NCBI RefSeq assembly: GCF_026420145.1
Contig: NZ_JAPMLV010000001.1
Location: 1,054,001-1,118,000 of the forward strand
Reading direction: 5' to 3'
Length of the DNA stretch: 64,000 nt
From: Enterobacter pseudoroggenkampii
Lineage (GTDB): Bacteria > Pseudomonadota > Gammaproteobacteria > Enterobacterales > Enterobacteriaceae
Part shown: piece after piece, positions 7,945 through 16,651 of the stretch
Position numbering within the stretch: the first letter of the stretch is position 1
Layout: each line of letters starts with the position of its first letter
The notes under the pieces: model-generated
Database searches by the model: none
What the model was told of the DNA's origin: nothing
Seen by the model: only the letters and a program-made list of their open reading frames with translations
Made by a program: the position numbers and the translations under genes

Positions 7945-8622
7945 ATGCATTTTATTAGCAAGGCCCTGCTCATATCGGCCGCCCTGACAGCATCGTTTTC
8001 GAACGCTTATGCCGGGGTCATTATTGGCGGTACCCGCGTTATTTTTGATGGTGGGAAAAAAGAGGCATCAATCAGTATCAATAATGCTGATAGCGTGCCT
8101 TATTTAATCCAGTCCTGGGTTGACATGCCAGAGGGTAATGCTAATAAAGCACCTTTTATTGTAACGCCGCCTTTATATCGACTGGATGGCGGGCAGCAAA
8201 ACATTGAACGTATTTTACTCTCGGGTTCACTACCCCAGGATAAAGAAAGTCTTTTCTGGCTGAATATTAAAGCCATACCGTCTGCCTCAAAACAGGAAAA
8301 CTCACTGCAAATTGCTGTCAAAACGCGCATCAAGCTTATTTATCGCCCGTCAGGTCTGAAGGGAACAACGCCGGAAGAACAAGCGAATAAATTAACCTGG
8401 TCGCGTAGCGGGAATAAGTTCATGGTCACCAATCCAACGCAATATGTCATCAACTTTAATGAAATAAGCGTCGGTGATAAAAAACTGGATGAGGTCTCCT
8501 GGGTGGCACCGGGTGCAACGGCGGTATTTAGCTTACCCGCAGGTGCCAATGGTAACCACATTTCATTCAAAGTCATTAATGATTACGGCAGCCCCGGAAG
8601 AATGTATCAGGCCAGCTTTTAA
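7945..8622 (+). CDS. Periplasmic fimbrial chaperone (PapD/FimC family)
   Basis: 225 residues with a signal peptide (about 1-23, cleaved after SNAYA) and two immunoglobulin-like domains. The first contains GTRVIFDGGKKEASISINN and ESLFWLNIKAIP, the conserved FGL/FGS-type chaperone strands; the second ends in GSPGRMYQASF. The chaperone completes pilin folds in the periplasm and delivers them to the usher encoded next. GAGGTG lies upstream of the ATG. Confidence 0.92.
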   Translation: MHFISKALLISAALTASFSNAYAGVIIGGTRVIFDGGKKEASISINNADSVPYLIQSWVDMPEGNANKAPFIVTPPLYRLDGGQQNIERILLSGSLPQDKESLFWLNIKAIPSASKQENSLQIAVKTRIKLIYRPSGLKGTTPEEQANKLTWSRSGNKFMVTNPTQYVINFNEISVGDKKLDEVSWVAPGATAVFSLPAGANGNHISFKVINDYGSPGRMYQASF

Positions 8623-8660
8623 TTCATCAAAAGCGGCGATCCTCATAGCAGGTCAGGTTA

Positions 8661-11195
8661 ATGATGATGGCAACGAAAACTAAAAAAATGCAGCCTGCGC
8701 GTCTGGCGATCTGTATCGCCTTTGCGCTGGTAAATGCAATGCAGACTGTTTATGCCCGTGATTCGTTCAACGCCGAGTTGGTTGAACTGGACAATCCGGG
8801 CACGGGTAAAGCTGATTTATCTGCTTTTGAATCAGGTTCGCAGGCACCAGGGAAATACCACGTTGACATCATCCTTGACGACCAACTCATCGAGACCAGC
8901 GATATTGATTTTACCGCAGTAAAAAGTGGGGAAGAGGGCGATAGCCTTAAGCCTTGTCTGAGTATTGAACAGCTCAACAGATGGGGCGTCAAAACCGCGC
9001 TTTTTCCCGACTTAGCCAGTAAGGACGCGTCCTGTGTCAACCTTCAGGCTATTCCTCACGCCAGCACGGATTTTCAGTTTGCCGCGCAGCGACTGATCGT
9101 CAGCATTCCTCAGGCCGCCATTGATATGCCGGCACGCGGGTATGTCTCGCCAGCGCTATGGGATGAAGGGATCGCCGCCGCCATGTTGAATTACAGCCTG
9201 AGCGGCGCAAACAGCCGGGCAAAACAAAACGGCAGTAAAAACAGCAACAGTCAATATGCCAACCTGCGCCCGGGTCTCAACGTTGGACCGTGGCGACTGC
9301 GAAATTACACCACCTGGTCGCGGGATGAAACCGGTCAGGACAAATGGGATACCGTCTACACCTATGCGCAGCGGGCCATTATTCCGCTCAAAGCGCAGCT
9401 CACCCTGGGGGATAGCTCCGCGCCAGCCGACGTGTTCGACAGTATGCCGTTTCGCGGCGGACAGCTGGCTTCGGATGATGACATGCTCCCGGATTCGCTG
9501 AAAGGCTATGCACCCGTGGTGCGGGGGATCGCGCGCACCAATGCCCAGGTGGTGGTGCGGCAGAACGGCTATCAGATTTATCAGACCTACGTGGCGCCAG
9601 GCGCTTTTGAGATTACCGATATGTACCCCACGGGCGGCGCAGGGGATCTGGACGTCACCGTTAAAGAGGCTGATGGCAGTGAGCAACATTTCACTCTCCC
9701 GTACGCGTCATTACCGGTTTTACAGCGCGAAGGACGGCTCAAGTATTCAGTAACCGGAGGGCAATACCGTTCTTATAACGGCAGCGTCGATAAGACACCT
9801 TTCGGGCAAATCACCGGGATCTATGGTCTGCCGTATGGGCTAACGCTGTATGGCGGGCTGCAGGAGTCGAGTAAATATCAGTCGATCGCCACCGGGCTTG
9901 GAAAAAACATGGGTGATTTCGGCGCTATTTCTGCGGACATGACCCAGGCCTGGTCCACCCCGCAGGGTGGTGAGAAATCCAACGGCCAGTCCTGGCGTGC
10001 GCGATACAGCAAAAACATTGTGGGGACCGGAACCCATTTCTCGATTGCGGGTTACCGCTACTCGACCAGTGGTTACTACGGTATGCAGGAGATCCTTGAT
10101 TCGTACGGTGACAGCTCCGCGCTTCAGGACCGACGCCGAAACCGGGCCGAACTTACGATGAGCCAGACGCTGGGCGGTAATCTTGGCTCGCTGATGCTGA
10201 GCGCGGCCCGTGAAGACTACTGGAATTCGGGTAAAACGATGGCGTCATACAGCCTGGGCTATAACAACTACTGGCACAACATCAGTTACGGACTCACCTG
10301 GACCTACAGTAAAAACGGTAGTGCGGGTTCATATGATAACAATAAACGGTACGACAAAGATCAGCTGCTGGCCTTTAACGTCAGTATCCCGCTGGAGAAG
10401 TTTTTGCCGCAGACCTGGGCTAACTATGGCGTGAGCGCCAGCAAGAATAACGGCACCACCCACAACATCGGCCTGAACGGCGTAGCACTGGAAAACCACG
10501 CCCTGAACTGGAACGTGCAGCAAGGCTTTGGGTCGGACGGCGTCGGCTACACGGGCAATCTGAACGGTGATTATAAGGGAACCTACGGCGAAGCGACGGC
10601 GGGCTACAGCTACGATAAAAACAGCGAGCGCCTTAATTACGGCCTGCAAGGGGGCATTCTTGCTCACAGAGAGGGGATCACGCTTTCGCAACCCCTGGGC
10701 GAGACCAATGTTCTGATTAGCGCGCCGGGCGCACACGGCGTCGATATCCGCAATCAGGCGGGCGTTAAAACGGATTACCGCGGATATACGGTGGTCAGCA
10801 ATCTCTCCGTATACCGTAAAAATGACATCACCCTTGCCCCGGAAAGTCTGCCGGATGATGTTGAGCTGGATATTAATACCCGGACGGTGACGCCGACGCG
10901 TGGCGCGATCGTTTTGGCCGACTATAAGGCGAAGGTGGGGCGGCGGGTGTTATTTAATTTACTGCATAACGGCCAGTTTGTTCCCTTTGGCGCGATGGCA
11001 AGCCTTAAGGGCGCCGACGGCAGCAGCGTTATTGTTGGCGATAAAGGCCAGGCTTATCTCACCGGCCTGGATACTCAGGGAACCGTCTTCGTCACGTGGG
11101 GAGCGGAAAGCGAACGGCAATGCCGCGCACCTTACGTGCTTTCCCCGCAGCCGTCGGCGGGGGGAATTACCGAAATTAACGTCAATTGTCTTTAG
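8661..11195 (+). CDS. Outer membrane fimbrial usher
   Basis: 844-residue usher of the FimD/PapC family. A signal peptide (to about residue 32, VYA) is followed by the N-terminal chaperone-binding domain (FNAELVELD...GKYHVDIILDD), the 24-strand pore with its plug, and the C-terminal domain with a cysteine pair (ERQCRAPY ... INVNC). Full length, with no frameshift. Three ATG codons lie in a row at the start; the first is used. The stop lies 11 bp before the adhesin start, so usher and adhesin are one transcript. Confidence 0.95.
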   Translation: MMMATKTKKMQPARLAICIAFALVNAMQTVYARDSFNAELVELDNPGTGKADLSAFESGSQAPGKYHVDIILDDQLIETSDIDFTAVKSGEEGDSLKPCLSIEQLNRWGVKTALFPDLASKDASCVNLQAIPHASTDFQFAAQRLIVSIPQAAIDMPARGYVSPALWDEGIAAAMLNYSLSGANSRAKQNGSKNSNSQYANLRPGLNVGPWRLRNYTTWSRDETGQDKWDTVYTYAQRAIIPLKAQLTLGDSSAPADVFDSMPFRGGQLASDDDMLPDSLKGYAPVVRGIARTNAQVVVRQNGYQIYQTYVAPGAFEITDMYPTGGAGDLDVTVKEADGSEQHFTLPYASLPVLQREGRLKYSVTGGQYRSYNGSVDKTPFGQITGIYGLPYGLTLYGGLQESSKYQSIATGLGKNMGDFGAISADMTQAWSTPQGGEKSNGQSWRARYSKNIVGTGTHFSIAGYRYSTSGYYGMQEILDSYGDSSALQDRRRNRAELTMSQTLGGNLGSLMLSAAREDYWNSGKTMASYSLGYNNYWHNISYGLTWTYSKNGSAGSYDNNKRYDKDQLLAFNVSIPLEKFLPQTWANYGVSASKNNGTTHNIGLNGVALENHALNWNVQQGFGSDGVGYTGNLNGDYKGTYGEATAGYSYDKNSERLNYGLQGGILAHREGITLSQPLGETNVLISAPGAHGVDIRNQAGVKTDYRGYTVVSNLSVYRKNDITLAPESLPDDVELDINTRTVTPTRGAIVLADYKAKVGRRVLFNLLHNGQFVPFGAMASLKGADGSSVIVGDKGQAYLTGLDTQGTVFVTWGAESERQCRAPYVLSPQPSAGGITEINVNCL

Positions 11196-11206
11196 GGTTT
11201 TTTAAC

Positions 11207-12154
11207 ATGCGCTTAATTAACATCATATTCCTGCTGTGTATCGCAGCAGGCTGGAACAGTGCTCATGCAGGAACCTGCACGACGATTACGCCGCAGGAAT
11301 CAACTTTGTCCATCGGTACAATTACGGTTCAACGTGACGTGGCAGTTGGAACCGTATTATTTTCGCGAAACGCGACAATAACCGGTTCCTATTTAACGGG
11401 GTGTGCCAATCCATTAATGCTGGGTTTTAGCATGCGGTATTTGAATGCGACACCGAGTGCTTACGGTAATCATGTTTATGACACGAATGTAAACGGTATA
11501 GGCGTGCGTTTTTCGTCGGGTAATTATTTTGAAAACCCAGCCAATACCTTTTCCTATAATGCGCAGGCAAGTTATGTCGAATGGTGGGGCGGTAAAATAG
11601 AACTTATCGTTACCGGACCGGTCTCGTCGGGGTCCCTGACGCCGGGCGTGCTGGGGGTAGTGATGCTGCAGGGCAGTGACGGCGTTTACCGTGATGGCCT
11701 GACGACCACCCTGCTGGGCGGAACCATTAATGTACTGGCCTGCAATATTACAACACCGCAACTGACATTTCCGATAGGCGATATTTCTGCCGCGCTTTTT
11801 GGCTCAACGATAGGCACCACACCGGCTGGCGCTCAAAATACGCAAAATCTCGGGCTTAACTGCGATGCGGGGGCTAACGTCAACGTATCACTCAGCGGCA
11901 TTCAGAATCCTGACGTTGCAACACCCAGCGTGCTCGCGCTTACGGGGCAGGGTAATACCGGTACGGCGAAAGGGGTTGGCGTTCAGTTGCTCTATAACGG
12001 TACACCGCTCACCCTCAATGCGCGTTTGCCGCTGAAGCTTGCGGCAGGGGGGCAGGAAGCGTTCCCATTAACGGCGCGTTATTACCAGACGCAAACGACG
12101 GTAGAACCCGGTACCGCAAATGCGTCAGCAACCTTAAATTTGACCTACCAGTAA
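11207..12154 (+). CDS. Fimbrial tip adhesin
   Basis: 315 residues. A signal peptide (about 1-22, NSAHA) precedes a receptor-binding-like N-terminal domain (to about residue 175) and a C-terminal pilin domain with CNITTPQLTFPIGDI and a terminal ATLNLTYQ strand. This two-domain form and its position after the usher mark a FimH-type tip adhesin, although the N-terminal domain does not resemble FimH enough to predict mannose binding. The ATG at 11207 is chosen, 11 bp after the usher stop; an earlier in-frame codon would start inside the usher gene. Confidence 0.82.
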   Translation: MRLINIIFLLCIAAGWNSAHAGTCTTITPQESTLSIGTITVQRDVAVGTVLFSRNATITGSYLTGCANPLMLGFSMRYLNATPSAYGNHVYDTNVNGIGVRFSSGNYFENPANTFSYNAQASYVEWWGGKIELIVTGPVSSGSLTPGVLGVVMLQGSDGVYRDGLTTTLLGGTINVLACNITTPQLTFPIGDISAALFGSTIGTTPAGAQNTQNLGLNCDAGANVNVSLSGIQNPDVATPSVLALTGQGNTGTAKGVGVQLLYNGTPLTLNARLPLKLAAGGQEAFPLTARYYQTQTTVEPGTANASATLNLTYQ

Positions 12155-12165
12155 AGGGGATGACG

Positions 12166-12678
12166 ATGCATATAATGCGCACGGCAGCGTTCATCGCGGC
12201 AGTAATAAGCGGCAATGTTATTGCAGCGGATAGCGTTAACGTCAGCGTCGCCGGCAATATTATTGCCTCTCCCTGCGTATTCAATGGGGGCAATACCAGT
12301 CTGGATATTAACCTCGGCAATATTCAGGCATCCAATATGGCCACGCCGGGGTCGACATCCGATCCTGTGTTTTTTAGCCTGCCGTTTACCCAGTGTCCGG
12401 CAGGCACGCGCAGCGTTACGGTCTCCTTTACCGGCAACCCCGATCCCGTCTCGGGGGCGAGTTACTACATGAACAGCGGTTCGGCCACGAACGTCGCGAT
12501 TGCGATGAGCGAGGCCGCAACCGGTGCGTTAAAGGGCACAGGGACAAGCATTACGCAGACTATTGCGTCAGACAGAACCGCGACGATGGTCATGCAGGCA
12601 TCAGTCAAATCTGTCACCGGCGGTGCGACGCCGGGGAGCATCAGTGCCGTCGTGGTCATGACGATGCAATACAACTGA
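12166..12678 (+). CDS. Minor fimbrial subunit
   Basis: 170-residue pilin-type protein with a signal peptide (about 1-19, NVIAAD), the cysteine pair of the pilin fold (ASPCVFNGG and FTQCPAG) and a C-terminal beta strand VVVMTMQYN. ATG at 12166 has GGGG at good spacing; an in-frame ATG at 12160 abuts the purine run and is less likely. Last structural gene of the operon, probably a tip adaptor or anchor subunit. Confidence 0.85.
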   Translation: MHIMRTAAFIAAVISGNVIAADSVNVSVAGNIIASPCVFNGGNTSLDINLGNIQASNMATPGSTSDPVFFSLPFTQCPAGTRSVTVSFTGNPDPVSGASYYMNSGSATNVAIAMSEAATGALKGTGTSITQTIASDRTATMVMQASVKSVTGGATPGSISAVVVMTMQYN

Positions 12679-12729
12679 TAGGCACGCGCGTTGGTTGTCC
12701 TTATTGATATGCAGATGTTGGTAATTGAT

Positions 12730-13371
12730 ATGTTGAATATCCTGATTAAAGAACCGGATTCTTTTTTTAAAAATGGCCTGCAATATTTTCTTGTGGATTT
12801 TTTCCTGCATAATTTCAGGCATCACATTCATTTTGACACTGAGCTTACTTATGACAGCGTCAGTGCCGCGGATATTATTATTCTCGCTCTATGCCCCGGG
12901 GAAACGCTGACCTGTGTTCCTGAATTGAAAGCGCGAAAAAAAGGGATTGTGATTGGGCTGGTGGACGATGAGCGGCGTTTTTCCGCTTTTACATCCTGTT
13001 TTCAGGATATCATTTTTATCTCCCGCCGCGCCCCGCTTGGTCAGGTTAGCGAGATGCTCTTTATTGCATGGTACCGTACGCAACTGCCGGGATATCGCTG
13101 GCAGCATAACGGCTGTTTCGAGTGCCAGCATAAAATACTTTCGCCGCAGCAGATCCGCGTCACGGTGAATTTTTACAGAGGATTCTCGGTAGGGCAGATT
13201 GCTGATGTACTCAGGACGAGTGATAAAACGATATTCACGCATAAGTATTTGCTGATGCAAAAATTCGATCTGCGCAGTGATTATGAGCTTATGGCGCTCA
13301 TTCACAGGATGGTCGAAAAAAATGCCTACCCGAACAAATTGCGTGACCATCTGATCGGTTTCGACGGATGA
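12730..13371 (+). CDS. LuxR-type regulator at the end of the fimbrial operon
   Basis: About 213 residues. The C-terminal part (about 145-205) has the LuxR/NarL helix-turn-helix pattern LSPQQIRVTVNFYRGFSVGQIADVLRTSDKTIFTHKYLLMQKF, shown here as described family features; the N-terminal 120 residues resemble a receiver-like fold but lack an obvious acidic phosphorylation pocket. The size and position recall FimW/FimZ-type fimbrial regulators. The start is uncertain: TTG at 12691 and several ATG codons are in frame, none with a strong Shine-Dalgarno. It probably regulates the fimbriae or reciprocally motility. Confidence 0.72.
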   Translation: MLNILIKEPDSFFKNGLQYFLVDFFLHNFRHHIHFDTELTYDSVSAADIIILALCPGETLTCVPELKARKKGIVIGLVDDERRFSAFTSCFQDIIFISRRAPLGQVSEMLFIAWYRTQLPGYRWQHNGCFECQHKILSPQQIRVTVNFYRGFSVGQIADVLRTSDKTIFTHKYLLMQKFDLRSDYELMALIHRMVEKNAYPNKLRDHLIGFDG

Positions 13372-13405
13372 GCGGAAAAGACGGTGGGACTGTAGTCGTT
13401 TAGTT

Positions 13406-13430
13406 GCCGGGTGGCAGTGACGCCACCCGA
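13406..13430. repeat. REP-type palindromic element
   Basis: GCCGGGTGGCAGTGACGCC followed by ACCCGA forms a REP palindrome between the convergent ends of the LuxR-type gene and fdhF. Confidence 0.75.
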
Positions 13431-13437
13431 CATTTCT

Positions 13438-15588
13438 TCAGACATTCACCGCACTAATCAGCCGCGACTTCATGGACTGATACGCCGACGCGGCATAGTC
13501 CTCCGCCCAGCGCTGGTCCTCAATCGCCTCCAGCTGTACCGCGCAGTACTTCGTTTCCGGCGTTTTGGAGATGGGATCGAGATTATCCTGGGTCAGCTCG
13601 TTGCAGGCGCCAATCCACCACTGATAGGTCATATAAACCGCGCCCTTGTTGATACGCTCGCTGATGCTGGCGCGGGTAATCACTTTGCCGCGACGTGAAC
13701 GTACCCAGACCAGTTGACCCTCCTTGATGCCCAGTTTTTCCGCATCGGCAGGGTGCATTTGCACCCGGCCCGGCTCGTCGGCCAGGCTCTGCAGCGCAGC
13801 GCAGTTCCCGGTCATCGAGCGGCAGGAGTAGTGTCCCACCTCGCGTACCGTACACAGCACCAGCGGGAAATCTTCATCCGGGGTTTCCGCCGGCGCGCGC
13901 CACGGTGCGGCAAAGAGCTGTCCTTTACCGGTTGGGGTATCGAACTGATTGTCTTTGTACAGGTAAGGCGTGCCCGGATGATCCAGCGTCGGGCACGGCC
14001 ACTGCACGTGGCCCATCTCGCCCATTTTTTCATACGTCACGCCGAAGAAGAGCGGGCACAGCTCGCGCATCTCATCCCAGATCTGCTGGTTGGAGTCATA
14101 ATGCATCGGGTAGCCCATCTCGGTGGCGAGCAGGCTGATGATCTCCCAGTCGCGCTTCACGTTGCCGCTGGCCTCAATGGCTTTGCCGAAACGCTGGAAC
14201 CCGCGATCGGCACAGGTAAAGACGCCGCCGTGTTCACCCCAGGAGGTGGCAGGGAGCAGAACGTCCGCCACTTCTGCCGTTTTGGTCATAAAGATGTCCT
14301 GAACCACAACAAAGTCGAGCGCCTCAAAACCGCTGCGAACGAGACCGAGGTCGGCCTCGGTCTGAAGCGGATCTTCCCCCATGATGTAGTAGGCCTTGAC
14401 CTTGCCTTCCAGCGCCAGATGAGGCACCTCGGTAATGCGCGTCCCGACGCGATCGTCCATTTTATTGACGTCAATCCCCCAGGCGTCGGCGAACTTCTGC
14501 CTGACCGCCGGATCGGTCACATCCTGATAGCCGGGGAACATATTCGGCAGCACGCCCATGTCGCAGGCACCCTGGACGTTATTTTGACCGCGTACCGGCC
14601 CGACGCCGACGGCAGGGCGACCGAGATTACCGGTCAGCAGCGCCAGGCTGGAAAGCCCTCTGACCACATCCACAGCCTGACCAAACTGGGTCACGCCCAT
14701 ACCCCACATCACGGTGGCGGAAGGGGCCGCCGCGAAGGTGCGCATCGCCTGGCGAACGTCGCGGGCGGGAATGCCGGTAAGATGCTCAACCTTCTCCGGC
14801 GCATAGTCTTTCACCGTCTGGCGGTAGGCCTCAAGCCCCTCCGTAAAGCGCGCCACGTAGCTTTTGTCGTACAACTCCTCTTCCAGCAGCACGTAGCCGA
14901 AGGCGTTCACCAGCGCCATGTTGCTGCCGTTTTTCAGCTGCAGATGCTGGTCGGCGATACGCGCCGTTTCGATGCGCCGCGGATCGCAAACGATAATTTT
15001 CGCGCCGTTTTCACGCGCTTTCAGCACGCGCCGGGCGACGATAGGGTGGGAGTCCGCGCAGTTATAGCCAAACACCAGCAGACATTTTGAGTTTTCAATA
15101 TCGTTGATGGAGTTGCTCATGGCGCCGTTGCCGAGCGTTTCCTGTAAACCAGCCACGGAAGGGCCATGGCAGACGCGCGCGCAGCAGTCCACGTTGTTGG
15201 TGTTCAGCACCGCGCGGGCAAATTTTTGCATCACATAGTTTGTTTCATTGCCGGTTCCGCGGGAGGAGCCGGTGGTCATGATCGACCGGGGCCCGTGCTG
15301 CGCTTTAATGCTGCTGAGCCTGTGGGCGGTATAGCGGATAGCCTCTTCCCAGGTTACGGGGGTGAATGCCTCACCTTTGTGGTAGCGGATCATCGGCTGG
15401 GTCAGGCGTGGGGTGAGCAGACGGGTATCGTTGAGGAAGTCCCAGCCGTAAAAGCCCTTCAGACACAGGGTGCCCTGGTTTGTGACGCCCTCTGCCGCTT
15501 CGGCACGGATGATACGGTTATTTTCAACGACAAGGTTTAATTTACAGCCTGCACCGCAGTAGGGGCAGACGCTGGCGATCTTTTTCAT
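13438..15588 (-). CDS. Formate dehydrogenase H homologue, cysteine type (no selenocysteine)
   Basis: 716-residue molybdopterin oxidoreductase, close in sequence to E. coli FdhF (715 aa, formate:hydrogen lyase). Cys8, Cys11, Cys15 and Cys42 bind the 4Fe-4S cluster. The metal ligand position, residue 140, is a TGC cysteine (15169-15171) in CCARVCHGPS, where E. coli FdhF has a UGA-encoded selenocysteine; the following His141 is kept. The C-terminal domain (about 600-716) has the molydopterin-dinucleotide-binding fold with VREVGHYSCRSMTGNCAAL. No hyc or hyp genes are nearby, so the electron partner is unknown. ATG 15588 matches family starts. Confidence 0.9.
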   Translation of the reverse strand: MKKIASVCPYCGAGCKLNLVVENNRIIRAEAAEGVTNQGTLCLKGFYGWDFLNDTRLLTPRLTQPMIRYHKGEAFTPVTWEEAIRYTAHRLSSIKAQHGPRSIMTTGSSRGTGNETNYVMQKFARAVLNTNNVDCCARVCHGPSVAGLQETLGNGAMSNSINDIENSKCLLVFGYNCADSHPIVARRVLKARENGAKIIVCDPRRIETARIADQHLQLKNGSNMALVNAFGYVLLEEELYDKSYVARFTEGLEAYRQTVKDYAPEKVEHLTGIPARDVRQAMRTFAAAPSATVMWGMGVTQFGQAVDVVRGLSSLALLTGNLGRPAVGVGPVRGQNNVQGACDMGVLPNMFPGYQDVTDPAVRQKFADAWGIDVNKMDDRVGTRITEVPHLALEGKVKAYYIMGEDPLQTEADLGLVRSGFEALDFVVVQDIFMTKTAEVADVLLPATSWGEHGGVFTCADRGFQRFGKAIEASGNVKRDWEIISLLATEMGYPMHYDSNQQIWDEMRELCPLFFGVTYEKMGEMGHVQWPCPTLDHPGTPYLYKDNQFDTPTGKGQLFAAPWRAPAETPDEDFPLVLCTVREVGHYSCRSMTGNCAALQSLADEPGRVQMHPADAEKLGIKEGQLVWVRSRRGKVITRASISERINKGAVYMTYQWWIGACNELTQDNLDPISKTPETKYCAVQLEAIEDQRWAEDYAASAYQSMKSRLISAVNV

Positions 15589-15654
15589 CAATAACAGACC
15601 TGTTAAGAAATGAAGCAAAGTTGACTGGAAAACCCAGTCCCGTAAACGGTGTTA

Positions 15655-15670
15655 AGCAGGAACCGTGCCA
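15655..15670 (-). promoter_or_regulatory. Sigma-54 promoter for the fdhF-like gene
   Basis: On the minus strand TGGCACGGTTCCTGCT fits the -24/-12 consensus TGGCAC-N5-TTGC with GG and GC exactly 10 nt apart. It lies about 67 bp upstream of the start codon, leaving a leader of roughly 55 nt. E. coli fdhF is also sigma-54 dependent, with FhlA as activator. Confidence 0.75.
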
Positions 15671-15714
15671 GGTTGGCTTTGCTGGTTTTACAGGGTGTTA
15701 AGCGGGAAAGACGC

Positions 15715-15754
15715 GTGTCATCGTCAGGCAGATCGTCAGTTTTGACGATGACAC
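15715..15754. promoter_or_regulatory. 12-bp inverted repeat, candidate activator site or terminator
   Basis: GTGTCATCGTCA (15715-15726) and TGACGATGACAC (15743-15754) are perfectly complementary across 16 nt. It lies 70-110 bp upstream of the predicted fdhF transcription start, where an FhlA-type enhancer would be. It also lies just beyond the end of ariR, so an ariR terminator is the alternative; no U-run is present on either side. Confidence 0.5.
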
Positions 15755-15778
15755 GTTAGGGGCGTGGCGAGCAGGAAC

Positions 15779-16057
15779 TTAGAGATCGTCCATCGTGTAA
15801 CCCACCACGATTTCCAGCGTCTTACGAATCACATCCGCCTGAACCACGTCGTTAGTGGCTTCCAGCGTCTGAATGAGCCAGAGGATGATCGCTTTATTGG
15901 ACAGATGACCTTCGGAGGCCAGAACACAGCGTACTGCAGTAGAAAAAACAGCGGACTCTTCAGCAAAACGATCGCCTGCGTGACGGAAATATTCCGACAG
16001 CGCACTGTCTAAAAAAGCAGAATGGTATTCGGGTTGAAGCTGAATATTTTGTCTCAT
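15779..16057 (-). CDS. ariR: AriR (YmgB), biofilm and acid-resistance connector
   Basis: 92-residue all-helical protein matching E. coli AriR (88 aa), strongest over the C-terminal half: SNKAIILWLIQTLEATNDVVQADVIRKTLEIVVGYT. In E. coli it is a dimeric regulator that acts with YcgZ and YmgA on the Rcs pathway, raising colanic acid and acid resistance while lowering curli and biofilm. Last gene of the ycgZ-ymgA-ariR operon, 29 bp after ymgA. Confidence 0.88.
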   Translation of the reverse strand: MRQNIQLQPEYHSAFLDSALSEYFRHAGDRFAEESAVFSTAVRCVLASEGHLSNKAIILWLIQTLEATNDVVQADVIRKTLEIVVGYTMDDL

Positions 16058-16086
16058 TTGTTCTCACCGTAGCTGTTAAATTGCAG

Positions 16087-16407
16087 TCAATGTATTTTTT
16101 TGGGGTCGGACGGTTTTCCACTTCCAAATAACGGCACTACATTGTCTCGGTTATCGTTGAGAGGTCCCTCTCTGTTCGTTCGTCCTTGCGCGGTTCTGCG
16201 ACGTGTAAAGGCGATGCTGTTTGAGCCGATATCGGCAATCACCACCGCAAGTGTCTCCCGCCGCCGGGGATCCTTTTCATGCTCTTTCATTACCCGCAGA
16301 CGCTGCAGCAATCCTTCGGTTGTCACTGGTCCCCGCTCTTTCAGAAGAGAAAGAACGGCTTCACCGATAAGCGTGTCGATCAGTCGGTCTGCGTCACTGC
16401 TATTCAT
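16087..16407 (-). CDS. ymgA: YmgA-like connector protein
   Basis: 106 residues. The first 65 resemble E. coli YmgA (AVLSLLKERGPVTTEGLLQRLRVMKEHEKDPRRRETLAVVIADI); the C-terminal 40, rich in Arg and Asn, are poorly conserved and look disordered. The operon position between ycgZ and ariR is as in E. coli. An upstream in-frame start overlapping ycgZ is rejected because it adds an unconserved extension. It is expected to act with YcgZ and AriR on the Rcs phosphorelay. Confidence 0.8.
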   Translation of the reverse strand: MNSSDADRLIDTLIGEAVLSLLKERGPVTTEGLLQRLRVMKEHEKDPRRRETLAVVIADIGSNSIAFTRRRTAQGRTNREGPLNDNRDNVVPLFGSGKPSDPKKIH

Positions 16408-16411
16408 CACG

Positions 16412-16651
16412 TTACCGTTCGAAGAGCAGACCAAGCAGCATGTGGTAATGCTCTTCCTCTTCCGGGCCATCGGCCTTTTCGAGGCGGCTGAGCAGTTTGG
16501 TACAGAGCGATTTGCGATTAAGGTTTCGCCCGTCGCTGAGAATTTCTACAACCACCTGGCCAAGCGTCTCCTGCTGGGTAGGGAGCGCGGCTTTTTCGAA
16601 GTACTGTGCGATTGCTGCTGCGGAATCTGTGGCGTAACCTTTCTGCTGCAT
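16412..16651 (-). CDS. ycgZ: YcgZ-like connector protein
   Basis: 79 residues aligning without gaps to E. coli YcgZ (78 aa): DSAAAIAQYFEKAALPTQQETLG and ILSDGRNLNRKSLCTKLLSRLE are near-identical. First gene of the BluR-repressed operon, induced in E. coli by blue light and cold and feeding into Rcs signalling. ATG 16651 follows GGAGCGAAAC. The long extension of the frame upstream is not conserved. Confidence 0.9.
   Translation of the reverse strand: MQQKGYATDSAAAIAQYFEKAALPTQQETLGQVVVEILSDGRNLNRKSLCTKLLSRLEKADGPEEEEHYHMLLGLLFER

Noticed and set aside
13714..15090. Long plus-strand open frame opposite fdhF
   Set aside because: Composition is that of an antisense shadow; no domain is recognisable and fdhF is intact.
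15169..15171. Selenocysteine codon in fdhF
   Set aside because: The codon is TGC, not TGA; no SECIS need.
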